NCBI RefSeq assembly: GCF_002234675.1
Contig: NC_019859.2
Coordinates: 37,182,098 to 37,246,097, forward strand
Direction of reading: 5' to 3'
Origin: Oryzias latipes
Taxonomy: Eukaryota > Chordata > Actinopteri > Beloniformes > Adrianichthyidae
DNA length: 64,000 nucleotides
The notes beneath the pieces were generated by a model that saw only the letters and a program-made list of their open reading frames with translations, was not told where the DNA came from and did not search any database. Each line of letters begins with the position of its first letter. Position 1 is the stretch's first letter. The position numbers and the translations under genes are program-made. Below are positions 48,769-60,540 of the stretch, one piece after another.

Positions 48769-51700
48769 TCAGATGGTGACGGGACACATGATGATCTTGT
48801 CCTCCAGCATGACACTGATGACCAGGAAGACAAAGTAGAGCACGAACATGAAGAAGCCCAGAAATTTACTCATTTTCCACTTGCAAGCTGCAATGGACAG
48901 GATGACAAAGAGCAGCATGAGGAAGAGGAGGACTATGGCACAGAAGAGGCCATTGCTGCTCACTTCCACAGCCTTAAAGTCATTGATGATGTTGAAGAGG
49001 AGCCACGGGAACGGCAGGCTGCAGAGAGGACAACCAATAACAAGGTTAGACTGCGCTCACATGGAGAAGCTTCGTGTCTGCTGTGCACTGACCCGACAGT
49101 GATGTCAAATATGTTGGAGCCCACGGAGCTGGACACGGCCATGTCTCCGAGGCCTTTCCGAGCAACGATCACGCTGGTGATGAGGTCAGGGATCGACGTC
49201 CCAGCCGCCAGGATGGTCAGACCCATGATTTCCTCTGTGATCCAAAACGTTTCTCCGACCTGCAGTGAAGCCGCGGATCCACAAACATTACGACTCAGAA
49301 TGACACAGAGAGCTCAAACTGCAATCAAATGATGTTAAGCAACAATTTCTGGATCCGTCATCTTCATCATCATCATCTATAAAACACTTTAAAATAATAT
49401 AAATGGAAAAAAAAATCCTGCACTTTAAAGCTAAACACAATAAAAACTGTTGAAAATAAATGTAATAAATACACTGAACAAAAATATAAACGCGACACTT
49501 ATTGCTCCCATTTTTTATGGTATGAACTCAAAGATGTGAAACATTTTCCACATACACAAAATAACCAGTTCTCTGAAATATTGTCCACAAATCTGTCTAA
49601 ATCTGTGATAGTGAGCACTTCTCCTTTGCCAAGACAATCCATCCCACCTCACAGGTGTGCACAGGTGTGCCTTAGACTGGCCACAAGAAAAGGCCACTCT
49701 GAAATCTTCAGTTTTGTTTTATTTAGGGGGTCAGGGGACTCAGACAACCAGTCAGTATCTGGTGTGACCACCATTTGCCTCATGAAGTGCGACACATCTC
49801 CTTCGCAGTCAGTCCCCTGACCCCTTCAATAAAACAAAACTGAAGATTTCAGAGTGGCCTTTTCTTGTGGCCAGTCTAAGGCAAAGGAAAAGTGCTCACT
49901 ATCCCAGATTTAGACAGATTTGTGGACAATATTTCAGAGAACTGGTTATTTTGTGTATGTGGAAAATGTTTCACAACTTTGGGTTCATGCCTACGGAGCC
50001 CTTGTCCTGATATTACGATATTAAAATATATCTTGTTCCCACAGATTAATATCTTGTTCCCTCAGATTAATATCTCGTTCGTACGAAATATTATTCCGTT
50101 CCCACAAGATACTATCCCTTTCCCTCGAAATGATTAACTCGTGCGAATGCAATAATTATTGCGTTCGAACGCAATAATTAATCCGTTCGAATGCAATAAT
50201 TATTCACGTCATAAGTCATTCACGCGGATATGCTCTCTGTACGCCGGCAAAAGCCGCTTTCAGCGGTAACTTCCGTGTCTCTGTGACCCACAATTTTTCA
50301 AAAAAGGAACATGAAAAACAAAAATGATCACTTTACGGCGTACAGAGCCAATCACCGTGTCCCTGTAACCAAGGTGTAACAACAAGACCAAAGATTGGCT
50401 GCAGAGCATGCTGGGAAACGTGAGGTACCGCTATTGTTGTTATGCTACAAGCTAAAGGTAAGTGCTTTAGGCGAAGCAGCCAGCTTAAAATGATATTTTT
50501 CAGATTTTCATCGAGACAATAACAGATCGACCATTCTTGCTTTTATTTTTACCCCTATTGAATGCTCACAGAGACACGGAAGTAGCGACAGGAAGCGGCT
50601 TTTGCAGCAAGATGACGGAGGGCGTACCAGATGTGAACGTGAATACGATGGATGCTTCTGTGCTTTTTAAAATAAATAAATCTGTTCTCTAAACACCCTC
50701 CGTGTCTTCAATGCAATGTAATGAGACACACACAGACAGAAATGTGAAGGTATCTGCTGTAAATCTATGACGTAAATTAATAACAGGATATGATCGGCTA
50801 GTCAGTTAGCATGTAGCCTAATAGCCTTCGAATGTAAACTGACTGACTGCTAAAGTTAATAAAAGACAAGTCCTAAATGTTATTATTCCTATTCGACCCT
50901 AAACTACAATATCAGCTGTCTGTCTGTCAACCGACCAGCCAGTTGCCCAAACGCCTGCATACATCAAAGAGCTCTGCGGCGGCGCTAGTAGTAGTAGCCT
51001 AGCAGGAGCTATCGTATGAGAAAGCAGCCTAGTTATCATAAATCTTTTGATATTTTTCTTATATTCATTGAGACGGTAATAAAGTGATCATTTTTGTTTT
51101 TCATGTTCCTTTTTTTTTAACGAATGTGGGTCACAGAGACACGGAAGTTACCGCTGAAAGCGGCTTAGTTTTGCCGGCGTACAGAGAGCATATCCGCGTG
51201 AATGACTTATGACGTGAATAATTATTGCGTTCGAACGGATTAATTATTGCGTTCGAACGACATAATTATTGCGTTCGCACGAGTTAATCATTTCGAGGGA
51301 ACGGAATAGTATCTTGTGGGAACAGAATAGTATTTCGTACGAACGAGATATTAATCTGAGGGAACAAGATATTAATCTGTGGGAACAAGATATACTCTAA
51401 TATCTTAATGTCAGGACAAGAGCTCCGTACATACTCAACTCAACTCAACTTTATTTATAAAGCACTTTAAACAGAACAAGGTTCACCAAAGTGCTGAACA
51501 ACACAAAAATAAATAAAAGCACATGAAAATATAAAGCATAAAACACATAAAATAGGTCCGGATTCCAACTCAGTTAAAAGCCAAAGTGAAAAAATATGTT
51601 TTAAGAGCAGATTTAAAAATACTGAGTGAGTCTATCTGTCTGAGGTACAGGGGCAATTCCTTCCAGATTTTTGGTCCGAAGACCGAGAAGGCTCGATCAC

Positions 51701-54700
51701 CTCTCCGTTTTCTCCTGGTCTTCGAGACGACCAGCTGTGTCTGATTGGTTGACCTAAGGGAGCGGGGGGGAGTGTACACCTGAATCAGGTCAGACAGATA
51801 TTTTGGAGCGAGTCCATGGAGACATTTAAAAACAAATAGGAGAATTTTAAAATCAATGCGTAAGCGAACTGGGAGCCAATGAAGAGATGCTAAAATGGGA
51901 GTGATATGTTCTTGTTTCCATGTACCAGTTAGAAGACGGGCAGCTGCATTTTGGACTAACTGCAAACGAGCAAGTCATTTCTGGGAAAGCCCAACATAGA
52001 GAGCATTACAGTAGTCCAAACGTGTTGAAATAAAAGCATGGATTAAAATCTCAAAGTCATGGCGAGAGAGGAGAGGTTTAACCTTGGCCAGTTGTCTCAG
52101 GTGAAAAAAACTGGATTTCACCACTGAGTTTATATGAGCATTAAAAGTTAAATTGCTATCCAGTTTCACACCTAGACTTGTTGCTGTCTGTTTCAGGTGA
52201 TCATTTAAAACGCCTAAGTCGACATGTGCCTTAGAGACGTCACTTGGACCAAATAGCAGAACCTCTGTTTTTTCCTGGTTTAAGTGCAAGAAGTCACATG
52301 ACATCCATGTCTTAATGTTACCAAGACATTCTAATAACTGGTGAGCAGAATATGCTTCTTCCTGTTTTAACAGTATGTAAATCTGACTGTCATCAGCATA
52401 GAGGTGGAATGAAATCCCGTGTTTGCGGAGAATAGACCCAAGTGGAAGCAGGTACATTGAAAAAAGAAGAGGCCCCAGAACAGAGCCCTGATACACCACA
52501 TGTGAAAGTTGCTCTACGGGATTCTGTACGTCCAAGACGGACACAGAAGCTCCTCTCATTTAAGTACGATCTGAGCCATTCTAAAGCACTACCTCGAAGA
52601 CCCACCCAGCTTTCCAGGCGAGACAAAGGGATTTGGTGGTCAACTGTGTCGAATGCAGCTGCCAGATCGAGCAGAACCAAAACAACATGGTGACCGGCAT
52701 CCGATGCTAGAAAAATGTCATTTGAAACCCTCAATAGCGCAGACTCGGTACTGTGACAGGGTTTAAATCCTGACTGAAACACCTCAAGAATGCTGTTCTC
52801 CTCTAAAAACGTTGTTAACTGGCAGTACAGAATTTTCTACAAAACCTTTGAAAGGAAGGGGAGCTTAGAAATTGGTCTAAAGTTTGACAAAATGGAGGAG
52901 TCCAGGCCAGGCGTTTTTTTTAATAAGTGGTGTTACTACTGCATGTTTGAAGCACGAGGGCACACTCCCGTGAATTAAACTGCTGTTAATTAAACTGAGA
53001 ACATAAGGAGCCAGAGTGGGAAACACTTCTTTAAAAAGACGAGGTGGAACTGGATCATTGGGAGATCCTGATGGCTTCATCTGACTAATTAATTTTTCCA
53101 AGTAAGACAGACTGACAGGCTCAAACCGGTGGAGAACAGTAGAACATGAGGTGGAGATGGAGTGACTGAAAGAGGGGGGGCTAATGAGGGTCCTAATGTT
53201 CTTGATTTTATCAATAAAAAGGTCTCAAACATCTCACAAACCTTAGTTGAGTTCTCAAGAGAGACCGGTTGTGGAACATTTAAAACAGAGTAAATGGTTT
53301 TAAATAAAACCCGAGGATTGTGCTGGTTGCTTGCAATGATGTCTGAAAAATGTTTAGTTTTAGCAGCCTTCATGGTCTTTTGATAAGATCGCCAGCTGCC
53401 TCTCAACAACTGGAAGGAAACTTGCAGCCGGTCTTTCTTCCACTTCCGCTCGGCTCTCCTGACGGCACGAGTGGTCTCATCTAACCAGGGCTCAGACCTC
53501 AACCTGGAGAGCCTTGTTTTTAGCGGAGCTACATTGTCTAAAACAGTTTGAATACAAGCAGGATGACATGTTCTCAACATCTGAATTGCAGCTCTGATAT
53601 TGTGGTAAAATGATGGTAGAGTTAAAAGCTGCAGAGAACTGAGCGGCCGAATGGGAGTTAATAGTGCGACTGCATAAAACAGGGGCTGGAGGTTTAACTG
53701 TGTGACATGGCAGCTGCACATTAAACAAAACAGGCATGTGGTCAGAAAACAAAGCATCGCAGATTTCAAGGTCAAAAGTTGTTAAGCCATGGGTTAAAAT
53801 TAAGTCAAGTGTGTGACCATGTTCTTGCGTAGGGGCAGACACAAGTTGAACAAGATTAAAAGAGTTGATAAGATTCAAAAAGTCTCTGGCCAGTGATTTA
53901 TCAGGACAGCAGACATGAATATTAAAATCCCCAACTATCAAAATTCTGTCATATTTTGGCATTATTCCAGCCAAGAACACAACGAAATCATCAATGAAGT
54001 CCTTGTTGTATTTTGGCGGCCTGTATATAACAGCACAAAACATTGAGAGAGCAGGGTCTAGTTTAAAGACGCTTGCCTCAAAACTAGAGTAGGTCTTTGT
54101 TAAAATCACCTGTTTACAGTTGTAGCTGGTCCTGTAGACTGTGGCCACACCCCCTCCTCGACCAGACGATCTAGGAGCGCTAAAATATGAGCAATCCGGT
54201 GGTAAAAGTTCAGTGAAAGCGCTACTGTCGTCTCCAGAGATCCAAGTTTCAGTTACATAAAGGAAATCCAGTCGATGGGTGACGAAGAAATCCTTTAGGA
54301 TGAAGGTTTTGTTGGCTAGCGATCTAGCGTTCACGAGCGCCATCCTAGCCGGGATTGGAGTGCCCTTCATTGGCAGAGCGCGAGGAAGCTGCCGCAGGTT
54401 GTGGAGGCCTCTCCCCCGCTTGCGGAGGTACGGCAAGGTGGGTCGACGGCCCCGCAGCTCCACGTCCACGCCAACCAGAGAGACCAAACAGGGAGCGACC
54501 GGGTCCGTACAACGTACAGCTTTCAGTTTCACCAGTAAACCGCTACGCTTTCCTCGCCGCCTGCGCCGCCATCGCGGAAGCGGAGCACGATACAGGTGAG
54601 CTGGTATGCTTGAGAAAAGCGGGGGACAGCGCGATTCTTGCCCGGGGAGTTTAAGTTGAAGCGGATTTTGAAACGGGTTTCTGAAGGGGGGACGTAAATT

Positions 54701-57498
54701 CAGAAGAGTTTGGCGATCGTAGATCAGCAACGAGTTGACATTCGTCACTAACGTCAGTAAACAAAGCGCAAATACAAACAACACTCGTAGTGACAGAAGG
54801 CTAGCCAAGCACACCGGCGCCATCTTGCACATTACATCATCCCATAAAAAATGGGAGCAATAACAAAAGTGTTGCGTTTATATTTTTGTTCAGTGTAAGT
54901 GAATCAATGTTCAGATCACAATGACAACCAAAACAACCAAACAAATAAAAAACAACATTACATTTTAGAAACGGAAACAAAAAGAAATGAAATAAAAGTG
55001 TTTCAGAAAATAAAAGAAACACAAAAACAAACAGCAAAGGAACTATGGCCATCACTGATTGGATGATGATGTTTGGTCTTTGAGTGTTTTAAAAGCCTCT
55101 TCAGTGTCTGAATACTGATCAACGTTATGATGAGTACACAGCAGATCCAGCATCGCTTTGGCCAAATAACCTTTGGTTGGAATGATGGACTGAATGGCAT
55201 CTGTCTTTTGTCATCAAGGCATTGTGGGCGTGGCTTCTTTAACCTTGATGTAATCAGTGATTTCCGGTAGTTCTGACCTTTTCCAGTTTCTTATTGTGTT
55301 TTTTGGAATAGTGTTTTGGTTTCAGGTCTATCTAAAATGTGTTGTTGCTATTTTATCACTTGTTTGTTCAGTTATTGTTGTGATCTTTGGTATTTTTCTG
55401 CGTCGAGTGATTTGCCCTTCAGGGCCACCGTATGAATGTGTTAAAACCCTGAATCCAGAGAGAGTTTACCAGGATAGACATAATATCATTGAAAGCGTAC
55501 TTTTTTTGATCATACCCACAATGCTTAGCTTTACTTCTAAAGATGTGTTTCATTAACTGGACAGAGAAGCAGCAGAAGCTCTCTGGTGAGCAGAACTTGA
55601 GCTTCTGATGTGTTTGTGAAAGAGCCGCCACGCACCTGGTGAGCCCACCACACCATCAGGTAAGAGAAGAAGGCAATCCAACAGATGGAGCCGAGGAAAG
55701 TGAAAGGAAAAAACCTTTCAGCGTTCTGAAAAATGGACAAATGCTGCATGTTAATGACTACTATAAACACATACAGACAACATTTACTTCACTGACAAGC
55801 AAGATATCATAAAAGGTAACATTTCATTTCCTTTTTTATTTCAAAGCAAGCTATCTCAGAACTGAACAAAAATATGAAGATGGTTAAATTACACAAATGA
55901 CTGCGTGATGAGGTTCTTTTTGCCGTTTCAAACACTATTGTTTGTTCCGTAAAATGGTTTTGGATCAAAAATGTTTGCAGACACTCAGAGGACATCTATG
56001 CGTTTGATTATTCACACTAGTAGATAAAAAGATCCTTAGAATAAAAACAACATGATGATGTTCATCTGAGGGAACCAGCCATCCATGAGACTCCTGTGAA
56101 CGTCCACGCTTTGGACATGATGTGTTTGCGAGTTCACCTCTCGCCTGACGTCCGGCAGAGTCAGCCACAGGGGGAAGATGATGGGGAAGATGATGAGGTA
56201 GGTCAGCCGTTTCCTGAAGGTGTCAGGCCAGGCCAAGCTCAAAGGTTGGCCTTCATCGTCGTCCTCCTCACCAGCCTGTCAAGGACTTTGTTATTCTACA
56301 GTGTTTTTTGGTTTTTCCTGCATTTGTTCATGTTTTCCTACAGAATGTGGATAAATCGGTTCATTGGGCTACAATGGAGGGACCTTTAAAGAACATGGAA
56401 GAGAGAAGAACCTCTGAGACAACCTACCTGATCTCCTCCAGCGACTCCATTCATGGGTGGAGTGACTTCAACTGCAACGTTTGAACTATTGGAGGTGTTT
56501 TTCTCCACTTGGGGACAGAAAGGTTACAGAAATAGTGACCATTATCATGTTGCCTCTCTTTAAAGCAACTTTAACAAAAATGAGGTTGCTATGAACTAGA
56601 AAACTAGAGAACAAACACCAAGAACTAGTTTCTTTTGAAGTTACCAGATTTTTTGTCAAAGTACAGAAATAAACCCCATTAAAGCTAGTAAACCAGGCTG
56701 AATTATATATCATTTATGAACTAACTGGTAGACTGTACAGTATGCAGATCAAGCTAAACTCCGCAAAAACGAAAGAACAAAAGGGTCCAATCAAACACAA
56801 AGTTATGCTTTTGTTCCACCATGAACAGTGTTTGCATCATGATCCATGGATGCAGAGTCCCTGAGAGATGCATAGGTGTCATGAAAGTGCGGTTACACAC
56901 CCACACCGTTGGCTGTGACCCCGTCGTCCTTGCACTTCTTCTTGGCCATTTTGTGAAGGATTGATGCCTTCTCTTTGAACCCTCCTGCAGTCACAAAAAC
57001 AGACAGCTGTTCCAGCCGGATCCAAATGTCGCCAAAGCATGACCGAGGCGGGAAAGAGTCCAGGCTAAAAGGTGGGGTGTTACCAGATACTTTGTGAGCC
57101 ACACCTTCATCGCTGAGGGGGTCCAGAGTGTGGATCATGAGCTGGAAGATGCTGTTTCTCATCAGAGAGTTGTGAAGGGAGGCACAGCTGCCTTCCCTCT
57201 GCAGTCTGGGCCTGGCCTACCACACACAAAAAACACACAAAAGATTGGTTTTATTGCAAATATGACATCATTCATCCACACACATTTATCACATGGTTTC
57301 ACTCACACAACTAAAACTGACAAAACTCTATTTTCTTTCAAAATAAGCGTGTTAGCATTATATTTAGGCAAGACAGGTTTAGTTTTCAATCATTGTAGGA
57401 CTTTTACTTCAATAAAACGTTTGCTTGATGAGTTGGTTGGATTGTGGACATTTCAAACTCACCGTTAGCTTGTTCTCATCGTCTGCAGAGGCTGTCAC
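48769..57498 (-). CDS. slc24a2: Sodium/potassium/calcium exchanger (NCKX), 3' part of gene
   Basis: Plasma-membrane antiporter that extrudes Ca2+ plus K+ in exchange for Na+, mainly in neurons and photoreceptors. Eight phase-consistent minus-strand exons are in the window: 57498-57463, 57216-57105, 56984-56901, 56507-56428, 56275-56138, 55725-55636, 49259-49093 and 49018-48769. They encode the last 318 residues. In order: cytoplasmic loop ([48 protein letters not shown], acidic [16 protein letters not shown]), membrane helices ([40 protein letters not shown]), the alpha-2 ion-binding repeat ([20 protein letters not shown] and [14 protein letters not shown]), then helices to the C-terminus [13 protein letters not shown]. 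The loop resembles SLC24A2, while the last helices are closer to SLC24A1, so the paralogue is tentative. The 5' exons lie beyond the window. The intron at 49.26-55.64 kb contains nested transposons. Confidence 0.9.
49992..51429. mobile_element. Fold-back DNA element with ~350-bp terminal inverted repeats
   Basis: The left arm is 49992-50336 and the right arm 51081-51429. Ends TACGGAGC...TTGTCCTGA and the inverse TCAGGACAAG...CTCCGTA match with few mismatches. The arms are built from repeated short palindromic motifs such as GCGTTCGAACG and AATAATTATT and from GGGAACAAGATATTAATCTG. The 745-bp centre has a direct repeat of part of the arm (about 50490-50600 resembling 51045-51170). No transposase. 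Class unknown. Confidence 0.85.
51432..54834 (-). mobile_element. L2-type LINE, near full length, decayed
   Basis: The 3' end is a CTCAA repeat at 51434-51452, directly beside the fold-back. The minus strand then runs from the 5' end at about 54834 through endonuclease and RT to the 3' end. RT pieces lie in several frames: 53101-52877, 52782-52393 ([16 protein letters not shown]), 52559-51975 ([27 protein letters not shown]) and 51965-51570 ([20 protein letters not shown]). At least four frameshifts. Confidence 0.9.
53492..54832 (-). CDS. L2-type LINE endonuclease region (ORF2 N-terminus, open frame)
   Basis: A 446-codon frame with the exonuclease-endonuclease-phosphatase fold. Residues 165-400 carry [18 protein letters not shown] (N of the active site), [11 protein letters not shown] (catalytic Glu), [38 protein letters not shown] and [14 protein letters not shown] (Asp-His). 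Residues 1-160 are a basic N-terminal extension of unknown role. The frame is broken relative to the RT near 53,640, where coding moves to the 53089-53775 frame. In intact elements it nicks target DNA. Confidence 0.88.
   Translation of the reverse strand: MCKMAPVCLASLLSLRVLFVFALCLLTLVTNVNSLLIYDRQTLLNLRPPFRNPFQNPLQLKLPGQESRCPPLFSSIPAHLYRAPLPRWRRRRRGKRSGLLVKLKAVRCTDPVAPCLVSLVGVDVELRGRRPTLPYLRKRGRGLHNLRQLPRALPMKGTPIPARMALVNARSLANKTFILKDFFVTHRLDFLYVTETWISGDDSSAFTELLPPDCSYFSAPRSSGRGGGVATVYRTSYNCKQVILTKTYSSFEASVFKLDPALSMFCAVIYRPPKYNKDFIDDFVVFLAGIMPKYDRILIVGDFNIHVCCPDKSLARDFLNLINSFNLVQLVSAPTQEHGHTLDLILTHGLTTFDLEICDALFSDHMPVLFNVQLPCHTVKPPAPVLCSRTINSHSAAQFSAAFNSTIILPQYQSCNSDVENMSSCLYSNCFRQCSSAKNKALQVEV
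54896..55630. other. slc24a intron remainder
   Basis: AT-rich; open frames at 55257-55556 (+) are hydrophobic but have no recognised family. Nothing supported. Confidence 0.4.
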
Positions 57499-57734
57499 CT
57501 TTGGCAAAAGACGAAGAACATTCACAGTTCAGATAATAACAAACACACCAAGGAAAGCAGGAATTCAGCTGAAAGCACCAAGTTACAACCCGATTCTAAC
57601 ATGTTATATAACATACAGAATGTCAAAATGTCCCACTTAAAGAGATCAGAGATGTCGGTAACATTCATCATAGAAATAATTTCACTGTGAGAGGCAGAAA
57701 CAAAGAATCCAGGAATTAATCATGTTTATTGTCC
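57499..57734. other. slc24a intron, 5' side
   Basis: No repeat recognised; the next upstream exon is not seen in the window. Confidence 0.4.
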
Positions 57735-57922
57735 CACTCTGATCACCTACTAATCGATTTCCAAAGCGTTCCCAGTGATCTTTTAATCATGATGACGCCG
57801 TTTTTAGTCAAAATCCAAAAACCTGTGTTGTTTTCTAGGACATAGTTTCTGCAGAGCAGCAGGAGTTAATCAGAAATTCATCTCTGAGTTGTGGGCAGGT
57901 CTGATGGCATGGAGTAAGCCTG

Positions 57923-59691
57923 GGGCCTGTTTCACAAAGGAGGTTCAACCAACTCTGAGGTCAAACCTGAACTCTGAGTTGGTCAATCGAGAGATTGACA
58001 ACTCTGAGTTTTCAGTTTCAGAGCAGCTGATCCGCGTTAGATCAATCAACTCTGAGTGGACTGATTCGGAGGTGAGCGTGCGCACCGCGTCTATAAGAAG
58101 CCATTATCAATGGAGCGCAGATATCACGAGTCACCATGGCAACCGTGAAAAAAAGAGGTCTGCGTATTTTTCGCCAGCTGAACTTGACGTGCTGCTGCAG
58201 AGTTACAGTGAATATGAGCACATATTCCAGAAGAAAAGCAACACCGCTGCATCTGCAAAACAGAGAAAGTTAGCGTGGAAAACATAGCTGCTCAAGTTAA
58301 TGCCTAAGTTTGCATTTAAATCATTGGTATAAAATATTGGCTGCAATAACTTTTTAAATAGCGTAAGGTGTGAAATAAAAAATGGGGATATTTAGGAGTA
58401 CTTTTGAAGTGTTATTCCTGGTGTAAATGCATGAAATGCTGCATAGTGTACAGAACCAATCTGGGGGGGGAAATGCATTTAACGTCGGTAATGTTTAAAG
58501 GACTTTTTTGTTAACCTTCCCCTCTAGCAAACGTTGGTCATTTTAATATTAATACATGCAATTGTGTTTTTAAAAGTGAACTTTTGTCTACTGTTGAACC
58601 TTTCGCTGCGCAAAGACTTCCTTCTTTTCTCTCGTCTTTCCGACCGACCGTGGTCAGAAGCGCAGGGGAGATTTCCTTCAGGGCCGAAGGGAATTCTCCT
58701 TCGGGGTTCACTTCCCGTTGGAAACCCTCAACCTCCAGAGCGGAATAAGAATGACTCCAAAACAGTTATTCTGGGAATGACACCTTCTCCGTCCTCCTCA
58801 TCCGTGCTCACCCCCCCCCCCCCCCCATCTGCATCTGCACTCGCCCCTCCCCTTGTCTCTCGTGGATCGCACCCCGCTCAGCACACACACACTGCAACAC
58901 TACCCTTGTATTGATCAAGTGGTATAGGTTTATATGGGATTAAGTAAGTAAGCAGTGCTAGAAAATTGTGTTTCCAAAAAGTAATTGTTACATTAATCTA
59001 ATTCAATGTCCCTGATTTCATTTTCATGTAGATGCAATCCTGCAGGAATTAAAAGAACATGGCAGCAGCTAAAAATGAAGTATAAAAACATAATTCAATC
59101 AGGTCAAATGTGAGCATGTCATGGATGTAGGCTTTGTTGACAATATTTGACATATGAAACATCTACATAGCAGGACCTAATGTTGTTTTCATTGTATATG
59201 TAATTGACTGCAACGAAAAACGGTAACGCTCAAACAAAAACGTATGGGGAAATGACAAAACATCGAGTCGAGGTCTCAAAATCCTCGTACGACGTAAATG
59301 TAATTCTCTACGAATTAATGCAGCCTCCTCGTCTATTGGGTATTCCAAAAAAGGACAAGCCATTCTTGTCACTTAGATCGCGTGACGGAAATGTGGGCAA
59401 TGAAGGTTGAAGCGAAATATAGTGCTTCGTCTTTAAAAAGGGGAGGGGACCGGCAGAAACTTCGAGTTTGGAGAATAAAACCTGCTCCCGACCAGGTTAG
59501 GTTCACAGCATAAGTAACCATGGATACTGACTCCGAGTAAAAGTTACCTCTCTTTCAGAAACGGGTTTGACTTACTCTGCTTTCTCTGGTTTGACAAACC
59601 TCCGATTCTGAAACGGAAAACCCAGGGTTTCCCTGATTTCCGGGTTTATGAACTCAGAGTTTACACTTAACCTCCTTTGTGAAACAGGCCC
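57923..59691 (+). mobile_element. Harbinger-type element with broken Myb/SANT gene, copy 1
   Basis: Ends GGGCCTGTTTCACAAAGGAG and its inverse CTCCTTTGTGAAACAGGCCC, with a CTG target duplication on both sides (57920-57922 and 59692-59694), fitting the 3-bp CWG/TWA preference of PIF/Harbinger. Inside is the 5' part of a Myb/SANT-like gene (about 58136-58287, then a second exon-like piece near 59040-59100 with RTWQQLKMKYKNI). No DDE nuclease. Poly-C at about 58811-58827. Confidence 0.85.
58136..58287 (+). pseudogene. Myb/SANT-like DNA-binding protein fragment, copy 1
   Basis: Same exon as in copy 2 but with one G missing after the fourth codon, so ATGGCAACC is out of frame with YFSPAELDVLLQSYSEYEH. 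The stop after the AWKT block is shared with copy 2. In active Harbinger elements this protein partners the nuclease to bind transposon ends. Confidence 0.7.
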
Positions 59692-60099
59692 CTGTTCTGA
59701 CTTCCCATCATCCATCTGTTTACATGCTCTCCTGCTAGCTTACAGCCCCTCACACCCAAAGCGATCATTACAGGAGCAACAAAAATGGCAGCAATCTCAG
59801 ATCCATCCATCCGTCCAGACCTGATCCAGATTCCAGCTCAAACCAGGAAAAAAAAAACGTTCATGGATCTGTTTGTCTGCATGAGAAGGGGGCGGGGCTG
59901 GGATACGTTGGCCCCGCCCACTAAAGCGGCTGCATCACTGCTAAAAGCGTTTCCCAGCTGCACTTTTCCTCTGCTCCTGATTCACATCAGTTTTCATCTT
60001 AATTTTCTTTATAAATGTCCATCATCAGGAAAATACCACAAGAACTGGTGCAAAAGAGTGAACCTTCAGGTTATGCACAGAAACTCTTTAAAATCATAG

Positions 60100-60540
60100 G
60101 ATGTAGTTTCCTTTATCGTTTGGTTTATTTTGTTTCTCAGAGGTGAAGAGCATCAGTAATCATCATCATTAGTGACTGACAGATACTTTTTGTTCCATTC
60201 TAACTGAATATTTCTATGAAAAAGACGCCTCATTAATGAAGGAACAGCCCTTTGTTGGTCCCATCAGGACAAAAGAAATCTTCCTTCACCTCTTTGTCTT
60301 TTTTTATGTGAACTTATTTTGTGAAATTTGTTCAAATATTGTATCTTATTCTACTCGCAGGAATAATTCTCTTTGAACTGTGAACACAATAAAACCGAAA
60401 CATTTCCCGCAGCCAAAACTCTGCCTTTCATTTCCCCAAACAGACACAATTCTGCCGAATAACTGATCCCAAGGACAGAAGAATGAATGAAGAATGAAGG
60501 ACAGAAGGAGAACCGAGTCCGGCAGTCCGAGATGCTTCGG
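60100..60540. other. Spacer before minisatellite
   Basis: No feature recognised. Confidence 0.4.

Larger units (their letters stand above)
49472..54895. mobile_element. Mariner-type fold-back element, split by two later insertions
   Basis: Outer ends CACTGAACAAAAATATAAAC (49472) and its inverse ending GTTCAGTG (54895) are flanked by TA. The left portion (49472-49990) is itself a near-complete hairpin around a ~60-bp centre at about 49745-49805 that includes GTCAGTATCTGGTGTGACC. The right arm is cut at GTTCATGCC and resumes at about 54836 with CCCATAAAAAATGGGAGC. Tc1/mariner assignment rests on the TA duplication. Confidence 0.8.
57735..60070 (+). repeat. Unclassified repeat family (copy D), split by a Harbinger-type element
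   Basis: Left part 57735-57922, right part 59692-60070; read together they match copies A and B in order. The Harbinger-type element lies between them. Confidence 0.65.

Noticed and set aside
55257-55556. Hydrophobic 99-codon plus-strand frame
   Set aside because: It looks like a membrane protein only because the intron is T-rich; no family match or splice context.
58534-58914. 126-codon frame in Harbinger copy 1 (also at 63154-63561)
   Set aside because: It lies in the region between the two Myb exon pieces, includes a poly-C tract translating as poly-Pro, and has no recognisable domain.
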